From a bacterium (GTDB taxonomy: Bacteria; Myxococcota_A; Bradymonadia; UBA7976; UBA1532): 64,000 nucleotides of DNA. The position numbers and the translations under genes are program-made. Shown here piece by piece: positions 1 through 8,450 of the stretch (the stretch's first letter is position 1; every line of letters starts with the position of its first letter). Below the pieces are notes generated by a model, which saw nothing but the letters and a program-made list of their open reading frames with translations, made no database searches and was not told where the DNA came from. The DNA is taken from NCBI GenBank assembly GCA_030427205.1, contig JAUHXC010000014.1:62001-126000 (forward strand), in the 5' to 3' direction.

Positions 1-61
1 CTCTCATGGAACACCTCGGCGCCCCCGTCTATTAGTCCGCGAAGTGTCGCAAGGAGACAAC

Positions 62-1474
62 GTGAAGCGAAACATGTTCTTGTTGCTGGCCGGAGTACTG
101 GTAGCCGCCTGCGAGGTGCTCGGTGGAGGCGCGGGAGGCGCAGGAGGCGCCGACGCTGGAGCCTCGCAGGACTGCTACCAGAATTCAGATTGCGGGGACG
201 GCGAATACTGCACTGGCGGCCGCTGCGAGCCACTATGCGAAGACGATTCAGGCTGCCTGATCGGCGAAGTATGCATCAATAGCCAGTGCCGTCTTCCCGA
301 CGGAAACCAGCAAATGCCGGCCAACTTCGACAACCACAATTGGGTAGACAACAACGAGGAGCGCAATCCGGCAGGGCTCGGCGCAGCAGGAAGATGGAGC
401 CGCCCCCTCATTACATGGAGGCTTGATAGCCACCCCGAAGGCATTACTCGAGACCAAGCTGTCCAGACCATTCGCCGGGCGTTCGCAACGTGGGAAGCCC
501 ACGCGGCAATAAGGTTTGCTGAGACTGAAGCACTACCTGACATCGAGTTTGGAATGGAAGATATTCCGAACGACCATGGCCACTGCGGGCAGGGGACTGT
601 AGCGCATGCTTTCTATTTGAACCCGACCATGGACCCGAACATCGTTAACTGCCCACACGGACATATCCACTTCCAGCACGGCTACTGGTGGAGCCTTGAT
701 CCGTTCCCGGTGGTTGGTCGGGCGCTGCAGTACGACTTTGAAACCGTCGTACTACACGAGATCGGCCACCCTCTCGGTCTCGGGCACAACACAGTCGACG
801 AAGAATCAATTATGGTTCAGGGAGGATATAGAGGTGTACGCCGAGACTTGGCTGCACCAGACATCGCCCGAATCCAGGACCTGTACGGACCCCCAAACGA
901 TGCAGTCGTTGTCGATGTCCGTCCAGGCTCGGCTGTTCGAGGGAGCGGAGATGCATTCATCCAGACTGGAGCGGGGTTCACTCGGCAGAGCACCGCCACC
1001 TGCTTCTGGCGAAATGCATGGGGTGAAAACTCATATCAACAAGAGGTCCGGGTTGACGGAACATTCTACAACCGTTACGCACCATCAGCCGGGGCTGGTC
1101 TAGGACGCAACGATTGGTGGTGTGTAGACGCTCGTACTGGCCAACGGAGCAATGTGCTCTCCTATACGATCCTACCGAACCATCCCCAAGTGGATATCGA
1201 AGAGCCTCGTGTAGTGAGAAGGGGATCAGGAGATGCGCTCATTGAGCGCGGCTCCGACTTCACACCGGGTAGCGTAGCAACCTGCAAGTGGCAGGACCAT
1301 GCCCACCGCAATGCACCACCAGGCGAATATCGACAAGACGTCGAAATCGACGGCACGTTTATCAACAGATTTGAGCCCCCTGCCGACTTTTCGGCAGCAA
1401 CTTTTGACTGGTGGTGCGTCGACACTGATCGAAATTTGGAGAGCAGGAGGATTGAGTTCACCATTCTTCCATGA
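62..1474 (+). CDS. Matrixin-like zinc metalloprotease lipoprotein
   Basis: A 470-residue secreted lipoprotein. The GTG start at 62 is chosen because AAGGAG lies at 51-56 and is followed by a signal peptide with lipobox LVAAC (Cys17). A Gly/Ala-rich linker and a short Cys-rich segment (CGDGEYC, CEDDSGC) precede a peptidase domain. That domain has HEIGHPLGLGH starting near His232 and a following Met-turn (ESIMV), as in M10 matrixins, so a zinc-dependent extracellular or surface protease is expected. Two tandem C-terminal repeats (about 285-375 and 385-470) have the pattern RGSGDA...G.GFT...ATC.W...WWC.D. A related repeat occurs in the metalloprotease at 5019-6686. The substrate is unknown. Confidence 0.88.
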   Translation: MKRNMFLLLAGVLVAACEVLGGGAGGAGGADAGASQDCYQNSDCGDGEYCTGGRCEPLCEDDSGCLIGEVCINSQCRLPDGNQQMPANFDNHNWVDNNEERNPAGLGAAGRWSRPLITWRLDSHPEGITRDQAVQTIRRAFATWEAHAAIRFAETEALPDIEFGMEDIPNDHGHCGQGTVAHAFYLNPTMDPNIVNCPHGHIHFQHGYWWSLDPFPVVGRALQYDFETVVLHEIGHPLGLGHNTVDEESIMVQGGYRGVRRDLAAPDIARIQDLYGPPNDAVVVDVRPGSAVRGSGDAFIQTGAGFTRQSTATCFWRNAWGENSYQQEVRVDGTFYNRYAPSAGAGLGRNDWWCVDARTGQRSNVLSYTILPNHPQVDIEEPRVVRRGSGDALIERGSDFTPGSVATCKWQDHAHRNAPPGEYRQDVEIDGTFINRFEPPADFSAATFDWWCVDTDRNLESRRIEFTILP

Positions 1475-1534
1475 CCGAACAAGCTTTCCATGTATTCCCC
1501 TAGCCATTTCAATCCAAGGGTCGCCCCGCGGGAG

Positions 1535-1876
1535 CTAGGCCCTCCAGGCGATGGTGTTAACGACGTCCACCACCAGCCCGCTCTCCATCAGCAGTGATGC
1601 CTGATTTAGCGTGTCAACCAGAGACAACATCAACGCCTTCGACTCATGGGATACTTGAGGCCTGGCTGAGGGAGCCACGTCTCTCACTGTCGGCAGGACG
1701 ACTGTGCCGTCAGGCTCCTGCAGCCTGCCATGAGTCAAGGCAACTACGTCTACGATCGACAACTCTTCGATTGCATCCTGGCCGTAACCGTCGGCTCGCA
1801 ACGATTCTTGGAGTCGTACGTACAGGTCGATGATCCGTCGGACCATCTTTGAATCAAGGCCAGAGGGGTCTTCCAT
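1535..1876 (-). CDS. Hypothetical protein, 113 aa
   Basis: A small acidic cytoplasmic-type protein with no signal peptide or membrane segment. The N-terminal half is helical (MVRRIIDLYVRLQESL), and the centre contains LSIVDVVALTHG and a hydrophobic SLVDTLNQASLLMESG stretch. I do not recognise the family. It lies 27 bp downstream of the recombinase at 1904-3139 on the same strand and may be co-transcribed with it. The start at 1876 is the first in-frame candidate, and no strong ribosome-binding site decides it. Confidence 0.5.
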   Translation of the reverse strand: MEDPSGLDSKMVRRIIDLYVRLQESLRADGYGQDAIEELSIVDVVALTHGRLQEPDGTVVLPTVRDVAPSARPQVSHESKALMLSLVDTLNQASLLMESGLVVDVVNTIAWRA

Positions 1877-1903
1877 ATATGTAAGGTAAAGAGTGGATAT
1901 GCC

Positions 1904-3139
1904 CTACATTGCCTCTCGTTCGTCGCCGTATCGGCGAATGTCGTACGTTGGGCGATTGAGCGCCGAAGTAGCGCTCTGCGATGTAGGTGTTTGTAGGTTT
2001 TCATGACGGTCCAAACCCGTCAAGAGCGCGACAGCGCGCCGGGCATGGCGCTCGTTTGAGTGCAGGTACAACGCGGTCGTGGCGATCTTGGCGTGCGCCA
2101 TGAGGTGCTGCACGGCCGTCAGCGGGGCGCCTGCGTCGATCAGGGCGGTCGCGAAGCTGTGGCGCAGAAGGTGCGGATGCACCTTGACCGGCAAGTTCGC
2201 CTGCTTGGTCAGCCGCGTGAGCAGGTGCTGCACGGCGCGCACGCTTAGTCGGTGCCGCTTGCGGCTCACGAACAGCGCTGATGTGGCCGAGCTGCGCACC
2301 GACAGCTGGGCGCGCAACTGCATCCATGAGCGCAGGTGATCGGCGACAGCGGTGTTGAGCGGGAGATTCTGGGTCAGGTCGCCCTTACGCTTCACGCCGA
2401 GGAGGCGAGGGTACGCCCCGTCCAGCTCGGCCACCTGACTGATCTCGAGGCCCACCAACTCGCTGACGCGCAACCCGGTGTGGAAGAGCACCGCCACGAT
2501 GGTGGCGTTGCGAAGCGCCAGCATGTCGTTGTCGTGCGCGCCCGCTCCATCGATGAGCAACTGCACCTCGCTGGGGGTGAGCACGCGGCGCGTGAGCAGG
2601 GACCGGCGGTCTGCGCGGCGCTTGATGTCGGCCGTCAGGTCGATGCCCCAGCCGCAGTGCTTGACCGCGAAGAGGGCCAGGCGCTTCCACACCGACAACC
2701 GATGATTGAATGTCGCCGCTGCTGGCTCGCGCCCATCGCGAAGCGGACGCTTCACGAGAGCCAAAACGATCGCCCGCGTGAGAGGGCCCTCGGTCAGTAG
2801 GTCGTTTGCGATGGCGTGCTGCACGGCTGCGTGAAGCTCCTGGCGGTACGTTTCAACCGTCCGACAGCTGAGCTGCCGGGTCTTGGCGTGCGCGAGGAAG
2901 GCCTCGATGTCGGCCTCAAGGTCGCGCGTCACCACGATGTCCTGTCCACGGTCAAAACGGCCGCCGCGGCGAGAAGGGCCTGACCCTTCTCTTTCCGCAG
3001 CCCGTTGATGCCGATCTAATGCCGCCTGCCGCTCGCGGTCAAGTGTTCCGTCGCCGTCGCTCTCCAACGTCGTGCAATCGCCCAAAGGACGCCGTTGTGC
3101 GTCAAACGACAGATCAGGAGAAGCGTTAGATGAAGTCAT
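1904..3139 (-). CDS. Tyrosine recombinase (XerC/D-like)
   Basis: A site-specific recombinase of the phage-integrase family, about 411 residues. The Xer-type SAM-like N-domain begins at DLEADIEAFLAHAKTRQ. The catalytic domain shows the Arg in HTGLRVSELVGL, the Lys in GVKRKGD, HLLRHSFAT (HxxR), LMAHAKIATT (second His) and the Tyr nucleophile in ALYLH. The set is complete, so it should be active. Its first 70 or so residues are polar and atypical. An internal GTG near 2932-2935 just before the core domain could be the true start, which would also remove the 10-bp overlap with the divergent gene at 3130. This is the second recombinase in the element and may serve resolution or cassette movement rather than tRNA insertion. 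Confidence 0.88.
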   Translation of the reverse strand: MTSSNASPDLSFDAQRRPLGDCTTLESDGDGTLDRERQAALDRHQRAAEREGSGPSRRGGRFDRGQDIVVTRDLEADIEAFLAHAKTRQLSCRTVETYRQELHAAVQHAIANDLLTEGPLTRAIVLALVKRPLRDGREPAAATFNHRLSVWKRLALFAVKHCGWGIDLTADIKRRADRRSLLTRRVLTPSEVQLLIDGAGAHDNDMLALRNATIVAVLFHTGLRVSELVGLEISQVAELDGAYPRLLGVKRKGDLTQNLPLNTAVADHLRSWMQLRAQLSVRSSATSALFVSRKRHRLSVRAVQHLLTRLTKQANLPVKVHPHLLRHSFATALIDAGAPLTAVQHLMAHAKIATTALYLHSNERHARRAVALLTGLDRHENLQTPTSQSATSALNRPTYDIRRYGDEREAM

Positions 3140-3717
3140 ATGCAATGTGGCCGAGCATGATCGCAGGTGTGGCAGTGATTGCCACCCTCTTCTTGTCCAC
3201 GCACGCCATGGCGACTCACATCAGCAGCGAGGATGCATTCGCGGTGCCGGCGTTGTCGCTCATGCACTTCACCGCTGGCAAGCAGTCCGACACCGCCGGC
3301 CTGACCACGCGCGCCACGCTGGCGAGCCTCGCCGGTGTTCCGGGCAGGAGCGGTCTTGCTGGTGCGTCGCTGCTGTCCACCTCGTCGCACAGCGCCGGGT
3401 TCTCGGGCGATGCGGCCATGCGCAAGCGCAGCCGTCGGGACCGAAGCGCAGAGGAGGAAGCGGTCATGCAGCAGTACATGGGCTACATGATCATGATCAC
3501 CGGCGGCGCCCTCGTCGTCGTTGGCGGCATCGGGCTTGTGGCCTCGACCAAGGCGCCGGCCGGCACGAGTGGGACGGTTGCTCTGCTTGGCCTTGGGGCC
3601 ATTGCCGGGGGCGGTTTCCTCATCTACTGGGGCTACCAGTACAAGCAGGAGGCAGACAAACTGGCCGGCCGAATGCTGCCTTCCCCGCTGATGGTGGGCT
3701 ACGCCGGCACCTTCTGA
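3130..3717 (+). CDS. Membrane protein with signal peptide and two C-terminal TM segments
   Basis: 195 residues; AGGAG sits 9 nt before the ATG. It has an N-terminal signal peptide (MIAGVAVIATLFLSTHAMA), then a low-complexity Ala/Ser/Thr/Gly region and a basic patch (MRKRSRRDRS). Two hydrophobic helices follow (MIMITGGALVVVGGIGLVAS and a Gly-rich GTVALLGLGAIAGGGFLIYW), leaving a short polar C-terminus. No family is recognised. It starts divergently from, and overlaps, the annotated recombinase 5' end. Downstream lies the inverted repeat ATGAGA-N6-TCTCAT at 3752-3769. Confidence 0.65.
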   Translation: MKSYAMWPSMIAGVAVIATLFLSTHAMATHISSEDAFAVPALSLMHFTAGKQSDTAGLTTRATLASLAGVPGRSGLAGASLLSTSSHSAGFSGDAAMRKRSRRDRSAEEEAVMQQYMGYMIMITGGALVVVGGIGLVASTKAPAGTSGTVALLGLGAIAGGGFLIYWGYQYKQEADKLAGRMLPSPLMVGYAGTF

Positions 3718-3926
3718 GCTTCCCGCGAAAGGCATTCACGGATCCTTCGGGATGAGAGACGTTTCTCATGCTCTGGCTTCACAAAAGGAACACCAACCAA
3801 CACGTGAAGTGGGTGGGTGTTTCACAGGGATCCCACCCTGGCTTGGTGGCGATGCCTGTGACGCGCCACCGTGCTCCGGAGCAGTGACGGACCGTCCTTT
3901 CATCCAAACAGACCGTGAGTCTTGCC

Positions 3927-4529
3927 ATGCGCTCTTCGACCATTCCTACTGTCTTGCCACCCCTTTCTGCCATGCCCTCGACGATGGAACCTGACGATGT
4001 GCGTGCCTACGCGGCCCTGGGTTTCTTGCAGGCGCAGGCGCGCACCAGCGATCTTCCTGCTGCGCACCGACAGGCGTACTGCGTGTTGCGTAGCCGTGGG
4101 GCGGCGATCGACGGCATCTACGACTTCTGGCCGCTCTCGCGTCGAGCCATGCGCACCATCTTCGCTGCCAAAGACGAGCGCGGGGGCACGATGGATGTCG
4201 TTGAGGACCTGCTGCGCCCAGCCAGTGAGGCCATTCACCAGCGCATTCCCGATCCTGAGACATTGTTGGGCCTCAAGCAGCAGGCTCAGGCGCTTTGTGC
4301 CGCGCTCAACGAGCTGCACGACCACGAGCGAGCCCTTGTGCAACGCATCTACGACGTTGACCTGGGGGCGAGTGACGACCAGCTGGCAGCCGTTGTCGCT
4401 GGCGTGCACAGAAGCACCGTCTCTCGACGACACCGCCACGTCCTGTCTCGGCTGCGGTCCATCATCGGCCGCTCATCCATCACACACACCAAGGAGATGA
4501 AGCGTGGACCTGTCACGTCTGCCAAGTAG
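3927..4529 (+). CDS. Sigma-70 region 4-like / HTH regulator
   Basis: About 200 residues. The C-terminal third looks like a sigma region 4 helix-turn-helix: LHDHERALVQRIYDVDL, then SDDQLAAVVAGVHRSTVSRRHRHVLSRLRSII, with the expected spacing between the recognition helix and a basic tail. No clear region 2 is present, so it may be a phage-type regulator rather than a full sigma factor. The start is uncertain: GTG at 3915 or ATG at 3984 are alternatives, and none has a good ribosome-binding site. Its 3' end overlaps the next gene (start 4504) by 26 nt, indicating translational coupling. Confidence 0.6.
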   Translation: MRSSTIPTVLPPLSAMPSTMEPDDVRAYAALGFLQAQARTSDLPAAHRQAYCVLRSRGAAIDGIYDFWPLSRRAMRTIFAAKDERGGTMDVVEDLLRPASEAIHQRIPDPETLLGLKQQAQALCAALNELHDHERALVQRIYDVDLGASDDQLAAVVAGVHRSTVSRRHRHVLSRLRSIIGRSSITHTKEMKRGPVTSAK

Positions 4530-4935
4530 CGTCCTGCTCTTGCTGGCCTACGGGCAGCTTGGAGAGCTTGAGTTGAGGAAGGTCCTGGCCGATGCGCTGG
4601 CCGCATCCGCTGGACGCGATGAGAGCACCACCAGGGCCCGTCAGGTGGCTGCTGCTCTCACCCAGGTGGCGTCGGGCAACGACGAGGGGCTTGCACGGCT
4701 CATCACCGTTCTGTCCGTGCCTACCGACCAAGACGCCCTGCTCATCGAGCAGCTGCGCGAGGCACTCTCACGAGCCCTTGAGGTGGGCGACCACGAACGA
4801 GCTGATGCCCTTCGCGATGCGCTCAAGGACGCCACCGACGGCCGCCTGTTCTGGCAATCATCCGTGAAGGGCCTGCTCACCGGACGGCTGGCCCCGTCCG
4901 TGATTCCACTGCCAGTCACCTCTGCCACGCCTTGA
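4504..4935 (+). CDS. Hypothetical helical protein, 143 aa
   Basis: Starts at GTG 4504, with AAGGAG upstream at good spacing, inside the end of the preceding regulator gene. It is an all-helical, Leu/Ala-rich cytoplasmic protein with repeated [22 protein letters not shown] and [12 protein letters not shown] helices. I do not recognise it. Its stop codon lies in the loop of the intrinsic terminator at 4924-4950, so it is the last gene of the two-gene unit 3927-4935. Coupling suggests it could be a partner or antagonist of the HTH regulator, but this is inference. Confidence 0.6.
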   Translation: MDLSRLPSSVLLLLAYGQLGELELRKVLADALAASAGRDESTTRARQVAAALTQVASGNDEGLARLITVLSVPTDQDALLIEQLREALSRALEVGDHERADALRDALKDATDGRLFWQSSVKGLLTGRLAPSVIPLPVTSATP

Positions 4936-4950
4936 CGTGGCTTCTTTTTC
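4924..4950 (+). terminator. Intrinsic terminator
   Basis: The perfect stem GCCACG/CGTGGC with a 6-nt loop is followed directly by TTCTTTTTC. The stop codon of the upstream gene is in the loop. It separates the regulator pair from the metalloprotease gene starting at 5019. Confidence 0.85.
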
Positions 4951-5018
4951 GTTTCCGCTGCGTTGCATGGGGACGGCCAGCGGATGCTCCTCTCTTCCCC
5001 ATTCTTGGAAGCGATACG

Positions 5019-6686
5019 ATGCCAATGATATCTCGATATGTGCCTCTGATGGGGCTCCTGATGCTGGCCTGCGCCCCGGGTCAGGGTCCTGCCGGCAACG
5101 ACGCAGACGCAGCCCTGCAAACGGCAGAGGGCTTGCCCCCAGGCTGCGGTGACGGGGTGCGCGACGACGACGAGCAGTGCGACGACGGCAACCGCAGTGG
5201 CGGTGACGGATGCTCGGCTGAGTGCCTGCTCGAGGTCGAGGATGCGCTGCCGTGCGGGACGCACTCCCGGCGCTCCAACGCGCTCTCGCAGCGCGACCCG
5301 TTCTGCGACGACCCAAACAACCGCAACGCGGCCATCAGCGATGAGCCGCTCTTCGTGCGGCTGCGCGTGCATGTGGTGTCCGACGGGGCCCTTGCCGCTG
5401 GTGAGCAGGCGGTGCGCTCCATGGTGGATATCATGAACCAGTTCTTCGCCCCCACCGGCATCCAGGTGGTGCTTGTCGAGCCCATCGACGTGATCGAAGA
5501 CGGGCGCTACATGGTGCTCAACGATGCACGCTTCGAGGAGTTGATGGTCATCAACAATGACCCGGACGCGCTGGACCTATACATCGTGGATGAGTACCCG
5601 GGGCTATGCGGGCGCGCCTACGACATCGGGCCCAACCCCGTCTCGGACGGGGTCGTGGTCGTTGACCACTGCATGGGCGAGAACACGGCTGCCCACGAGC
5701 TGGGCCATATCTTGGGGTTGTGGCACACGCACACCTCGCTGCTGCCCGGGCCCGACTGCGACGTGAGCTACGACCTGTGCTGCGATACGCCCTTCGACCC
5801 GGGACCAGGGGTATGCAACCGGCGCTCGTGCAATCCGCAGTGCGTGGACGGCTCGATGCCGGACACGCGCAACGTGATGAGCTACTACGACTGCGCCGAG
5901 TCGCCAGATGAGGGGCGCTTCTCAGTGCAGCAGAACGGGCGCATGCGCTGCTACATCGACCGGGGCTTCCCCTACGCCGTCGTCGACGAGGGCGTGCCAC
6001 CAGAGCCGGAACCCGAGCCCATGCCGCCCGTGGACGTCCCGACCCTCACCATCGACATCGACCGAGTCGTGCGTGCACATGACACCGTCGTGCAGACGGG
6101 TGAGGGCTTCTCACCCAATACCATCGCCGAGTGCTTCTCCGATGGTCCTGGGGACGTGTTCTTCGAGATCCCGATTCCCGTGGATGGCAACGGGCGCTTC
6201 GTCAACCCGTACCCGCCGCGCCCCGGCTCGATTCTGGGGCGCTACGAGTTCTACTGCTTCGATGGGGTGAGCGGAGTTGCCAGCAACCGCGTGGCCTTCG
6301 AGGTGGTCGAGCCGGACGACTGCCGGCCTGTGACCACGGTCGGGGGAGGGGTGCTGGCCATGAGCGCGCCGGCCGGATGCGAGCTGCGTGTCACCGGGGT
6401 GCGGTTCTTCGATCCGCTACCGCAGCGACCGTACCAGGACGTTGTGATCGAGACCCCTCAGCAGTTCTTCCGCATCGACGTGCCGATCCCGCAGCACCTG
6501 GCCATGTTCTTGCCCATAACCAACTACGGCTGCGACGTGAACGCCCCGGGGGCGTGCGACTACCTCACTGGGCCCAGCCGCGACAACGAGCTGGTGTTGT
6601 CAGGCGGGCTTGCCGACTGCAACGCGCCCAACGGGTACGGCATCATCGTGCCCAACCACGAGCCGATGTATCCCCTGTGTCGGTAG
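5019..6686 (+). CDS. Pappalysin (M43)-like metalloprotease lipoprotein
   Basis: 555 residues from ATG 5019, the only start that gives a lipoprotein signal with lipobox LMLAC (Cys18). A longer GTG frame begins at 4932, but it starts inside the terminator. After a DUF4215-like Cys-rich motif ([16 protein letters not shown]) comes a catalytic domain with [11 protein letters not shown] starting at His226 and a Met-turn in NVMSYYDC. It has many Cys residues, as in M43 pappalysin-type proteases. A C-terminal segment ([21 protein letters not shown]...AECF...YCFDG) matches the repeat of the lipoprotein at 62-1474. It is predicted to be a surface-anchored, zinc-dependent protease, and the substrate is unknown. 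Confidence 0.9.
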   Translation: MPMISRYVPLMGLLMLACAPGQGPAGNDADAALQTAEGLPPGCGDGVRDDDEQCDDGNRSGGDGCSAECLLEVEDALPCGTHSRRSNALSQRDPFCDDPNNRNAAISDEPLFVRLRVHVVSDGALAAGEQAVRSMVDIMNQFFAPTGIQVVLVEPIDVIEDGRYMVLNDARFEELMVINNDPDALDLYIVDEYPGLCGRAYDIGPNPVSDGVVVVDHCMGENTAAHELGHILGLWHTHTSLLPGPDCDVSYDLCCDTPFDPGPGVCNRRSCNPQCVDGSMPDTRNVMSYYDCAESPDEGRFSVQQNGRMRCYIDRGFPYAVVDEGVPPEPEPEPMPPVDVPTLTIDIDRVVRAHDTVVQTGEGFSPNTIAECFSDGPGDVFFEIPIPVDGNGRFVNPYPPRPGSILGRYEFYCFDGVSGVASNRVAFEVVEPDDCRPVTTVGGGVLAMSAPAGCELRVTGVRFFDPLPQRPYQDVVIETPQQFFRIDVPIPQHLAMFLPITNYGCDVNAPGACDYLTGPSRDNELVLSGGLADCNAPNGYGIIVPNHEPMYPLCR

Positions 6687-6712
6687 ATACGTAGCCAGGA
6701 CAGGCCTGACAC

Positions 6713-7678
6713 CTACGAGAACAGCTCGGGGCGCCAGATTTTCAACTGCGTCAACTGCTGTTGTGACAGACAAGGCAATAGTTGACGTAGTCGCCACTCT
6801 TCCAAGTCATCAACCCGTGGCAGTGTCCACTGACGAGTCACCCTGAGGTGGCGCAGCACGTCGCTGTTGCGAAAGGTTTCCTTCCAGCGCCAGAGCAAGA
6901 GGCTGGCCTGTTTCGCGGTGAGGCCACGTCCGCTCTTGAGTCCGTTGATGATGCTTGCCACGACGGCGCCTCGCTGTCTGTCCTGCGCTGCAAGCAACTC
7001 TCCCATGTGAATCAGTTCAGCCCACTCTTCCTGCCGCGCCTGTCGTGTGGGTGCGGTACGCGCTCGTCGCTCGTCCATGCGCTTGCGTTGGCTGGACGAC
7101 AGGCACGGCCGAAGCAAGGCGTACGCCTCATCCGACATGCGAAGGACTTGCTCGTTGTCACTGTCTCGTCGCAGACGAATCTTGATGGCCGCACGGTCTA
7201 CCTCGATGTTGTCGCGCTCACAGCACTTGAGGACCATGACTGCTTGTCGAGGGGTAAAGACCTCGTTCTGGTCATAGAAGGCTGGAAGGCTGGCCATGCG
7301 AGGATTGCTGGCGGCGAACTGATGGAGAGCCTCCATTGTCTTTCGCTTTCGCGTGGCCTTCTTGAGGTTGTTGACCCGCGAGGCCATGTACTGGTCGCGT
7401 GCCGCGCCAGTCAGCCTACGATTGCCGTCGAAGACCCCGATCCCCTCGAATTTCTTGATGCACTCGGAGCCGACCCACATCTCGTGGTGCGTGAGTTCGT
7501 TGGCGATGAGAAAGTGGTACCTGAGATCGACGTGGTCGCATAGCTGGCAGATCTCGCACGGAATCTCATGGTCAACCTCCTCGCCAGTGAAGCGCCACTC
7601 GCTGAATGCGGTTGCCAGGTCCTGAGACCTGGAGTACGGCAGCATGTTCTCTGCGATTCGTTGCGGGTAGCCACTCAT
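6713..7678 (-). CDS. Zinc-ribbon-type hypothetical protein, 321 aa
   Basis: An N-terminal metal-binding module (CEICQLCDH, then a block ending WVGSECIKKFEG) is followed by a basic, helical region with Arg/Lys-rich stretches (KKATRKRKT, SSSQRKRMDERRART). The C-terminus is Trp/Leu-rich. The CxxC...WVGSxCIxKF arrangement is familiar from phage and plasmid hypothetical proteins, and nucleic-acid binding is plausible. There is no signal peptide. It is the last gene of the minus-strand transfer-like cluster and converges with the metalloprotease gene across 26 bp. Confidence 0.7.
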   Translation of the reverse strand: MSGYPQRIAENMLPYSRSQDLATAFSEWRFTGEEVDHEIPCEICQLCDHVDLRYHFLIANELTHHEMWVGSECIKKFEGIGVFDGNRRLTGAARDQYMASRVNNLKKATRKRKTMEALHQFAASNPRMASLPAFYDQNEVFTPRQAVMVLKCCERDNIEVDRAAIKIRLRRDSDNEQVLRMSDEAYALLRPCLSSSQRKRMDERRARTAPTRQARQEEWAELIHMGELLAAQDRQRGAVVASIINGLKSGRGLTAKQASLLLWRWKETFRNSDVLRHLRVTRQWTLPRVDDLEEWRLRQLLPCLSQQQLTQLKIWRPELFS

Positions 7679-7754
7679 GCGAATTTCCGCTGGTCTCGTT
7701 GCTTACCTGACCGATCGTGCCCGTCCGCGGGTGTCGTTTCAAGGATGTGTGTGT

Positions 7755-8441
7755 CTACCGATTCAGGACTTCCTCCACGACCACGTGCGCCTTCAAGGGC
7801 CCTGCCGGTGCCCCGATCTGTGTGGGGGCGTCGCCATAGGCCAGCTTCGCGGGAATCCAGAAGCTGGCCGATTCACCCTCTCGCATGAGCAGGATCCCCT
7901 CGCGAAGACCGGGAACAAGCCGGTGCAGGTGCAGAATCGTAGGATGTCCGTTCCGCGTCGACTCAAACCGTTCTCCGTCACTGGTCCATACGGCAAAGTG
8001 CACTCGCACGGCATCGACCGACGTTGGTCGAGTACCCTGCTCATTGAGGTGCGTCTTCTTGTAGGTCAGCCCTGAGAACGTCGTCACAGCGCCTTGTGCC
8101 GGTGAGAACATCTGCTGGATCCGCTCTTGTCTGTCCGCCTCGGCTCTCTCCCGTAGTTCCTGCGGTGTGGGCGGCTTGGGCGGTGGCTTCGCCGGGGCGG
8201 GCCGGGGCGGCGGCGCTGCACGCTTTCTCTTGGTGGGCGGCCCATTGCGGCGATTGAAGAAGTCGTCGGCCGAGGCCTTCATCCTCTCCACGAAGCCGTT
8301 GCTCTGGCGGTTCTGCTCGTCGATGAGCGCCTTCATCTGAGCTTGCGTCAGCTTGCCCAGGAACGCGTCCATCACCGGGTATCGCGTGAAGACGTAGTAG
8401 CCTGTGCCAAGCAGCAGCAGGACCATTAGCCACTTTCTCAT
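7755..8441 (-). CDS. Membrane-anchored FKBP-type peptidyl-prolyl isomerase
   Basis: 228 residues. One N-terminal TM helix (WLMVLLLLGTGYYVF) is followed by a charged, Pro/Ala/Lys-rich linker (PPPRPAPAKPPPKPPTPQEL) and a C-terminal FKBP domain from about 118. Characteristic blocks are VRVHFAVWTSDGERFEST, LVPGLREGILLMREGESASFWIPAKLAYG and APAGPLKAHVVVEEVL. It probably faces the periplasm and catalyses prolyl cis-trans isomerisation or acts as a chaperone. It sits 9 nt downstream of the coupling-type ATPase in the same operon, which suggests a role in folding an envelope component of the transfer machinery (inference). Confidence 0.88.
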   Translation of the reverse strand: MRKWLMVLLLLGTGYYVFTRYPVMDAFLGKLTQAQMKALIDEQNRQSNGFVERMKASADDFFNRRNGPPTKRKRAAPPPRPAPAKPPPKPPTPQELRERAEADRQERIQQMFSPAQGAVTTFSGLTYKKTHLNEQGTRPTSVDAVRVHFAVWTSDGERFESTRNGHPTILHLHRLVPGLREGILLMREGESASFWIPAKLAYGDAPTQIGAPAGPLKAHVVVEEVLNR

Positions 8442-8450
8442 TGCCCCCTC

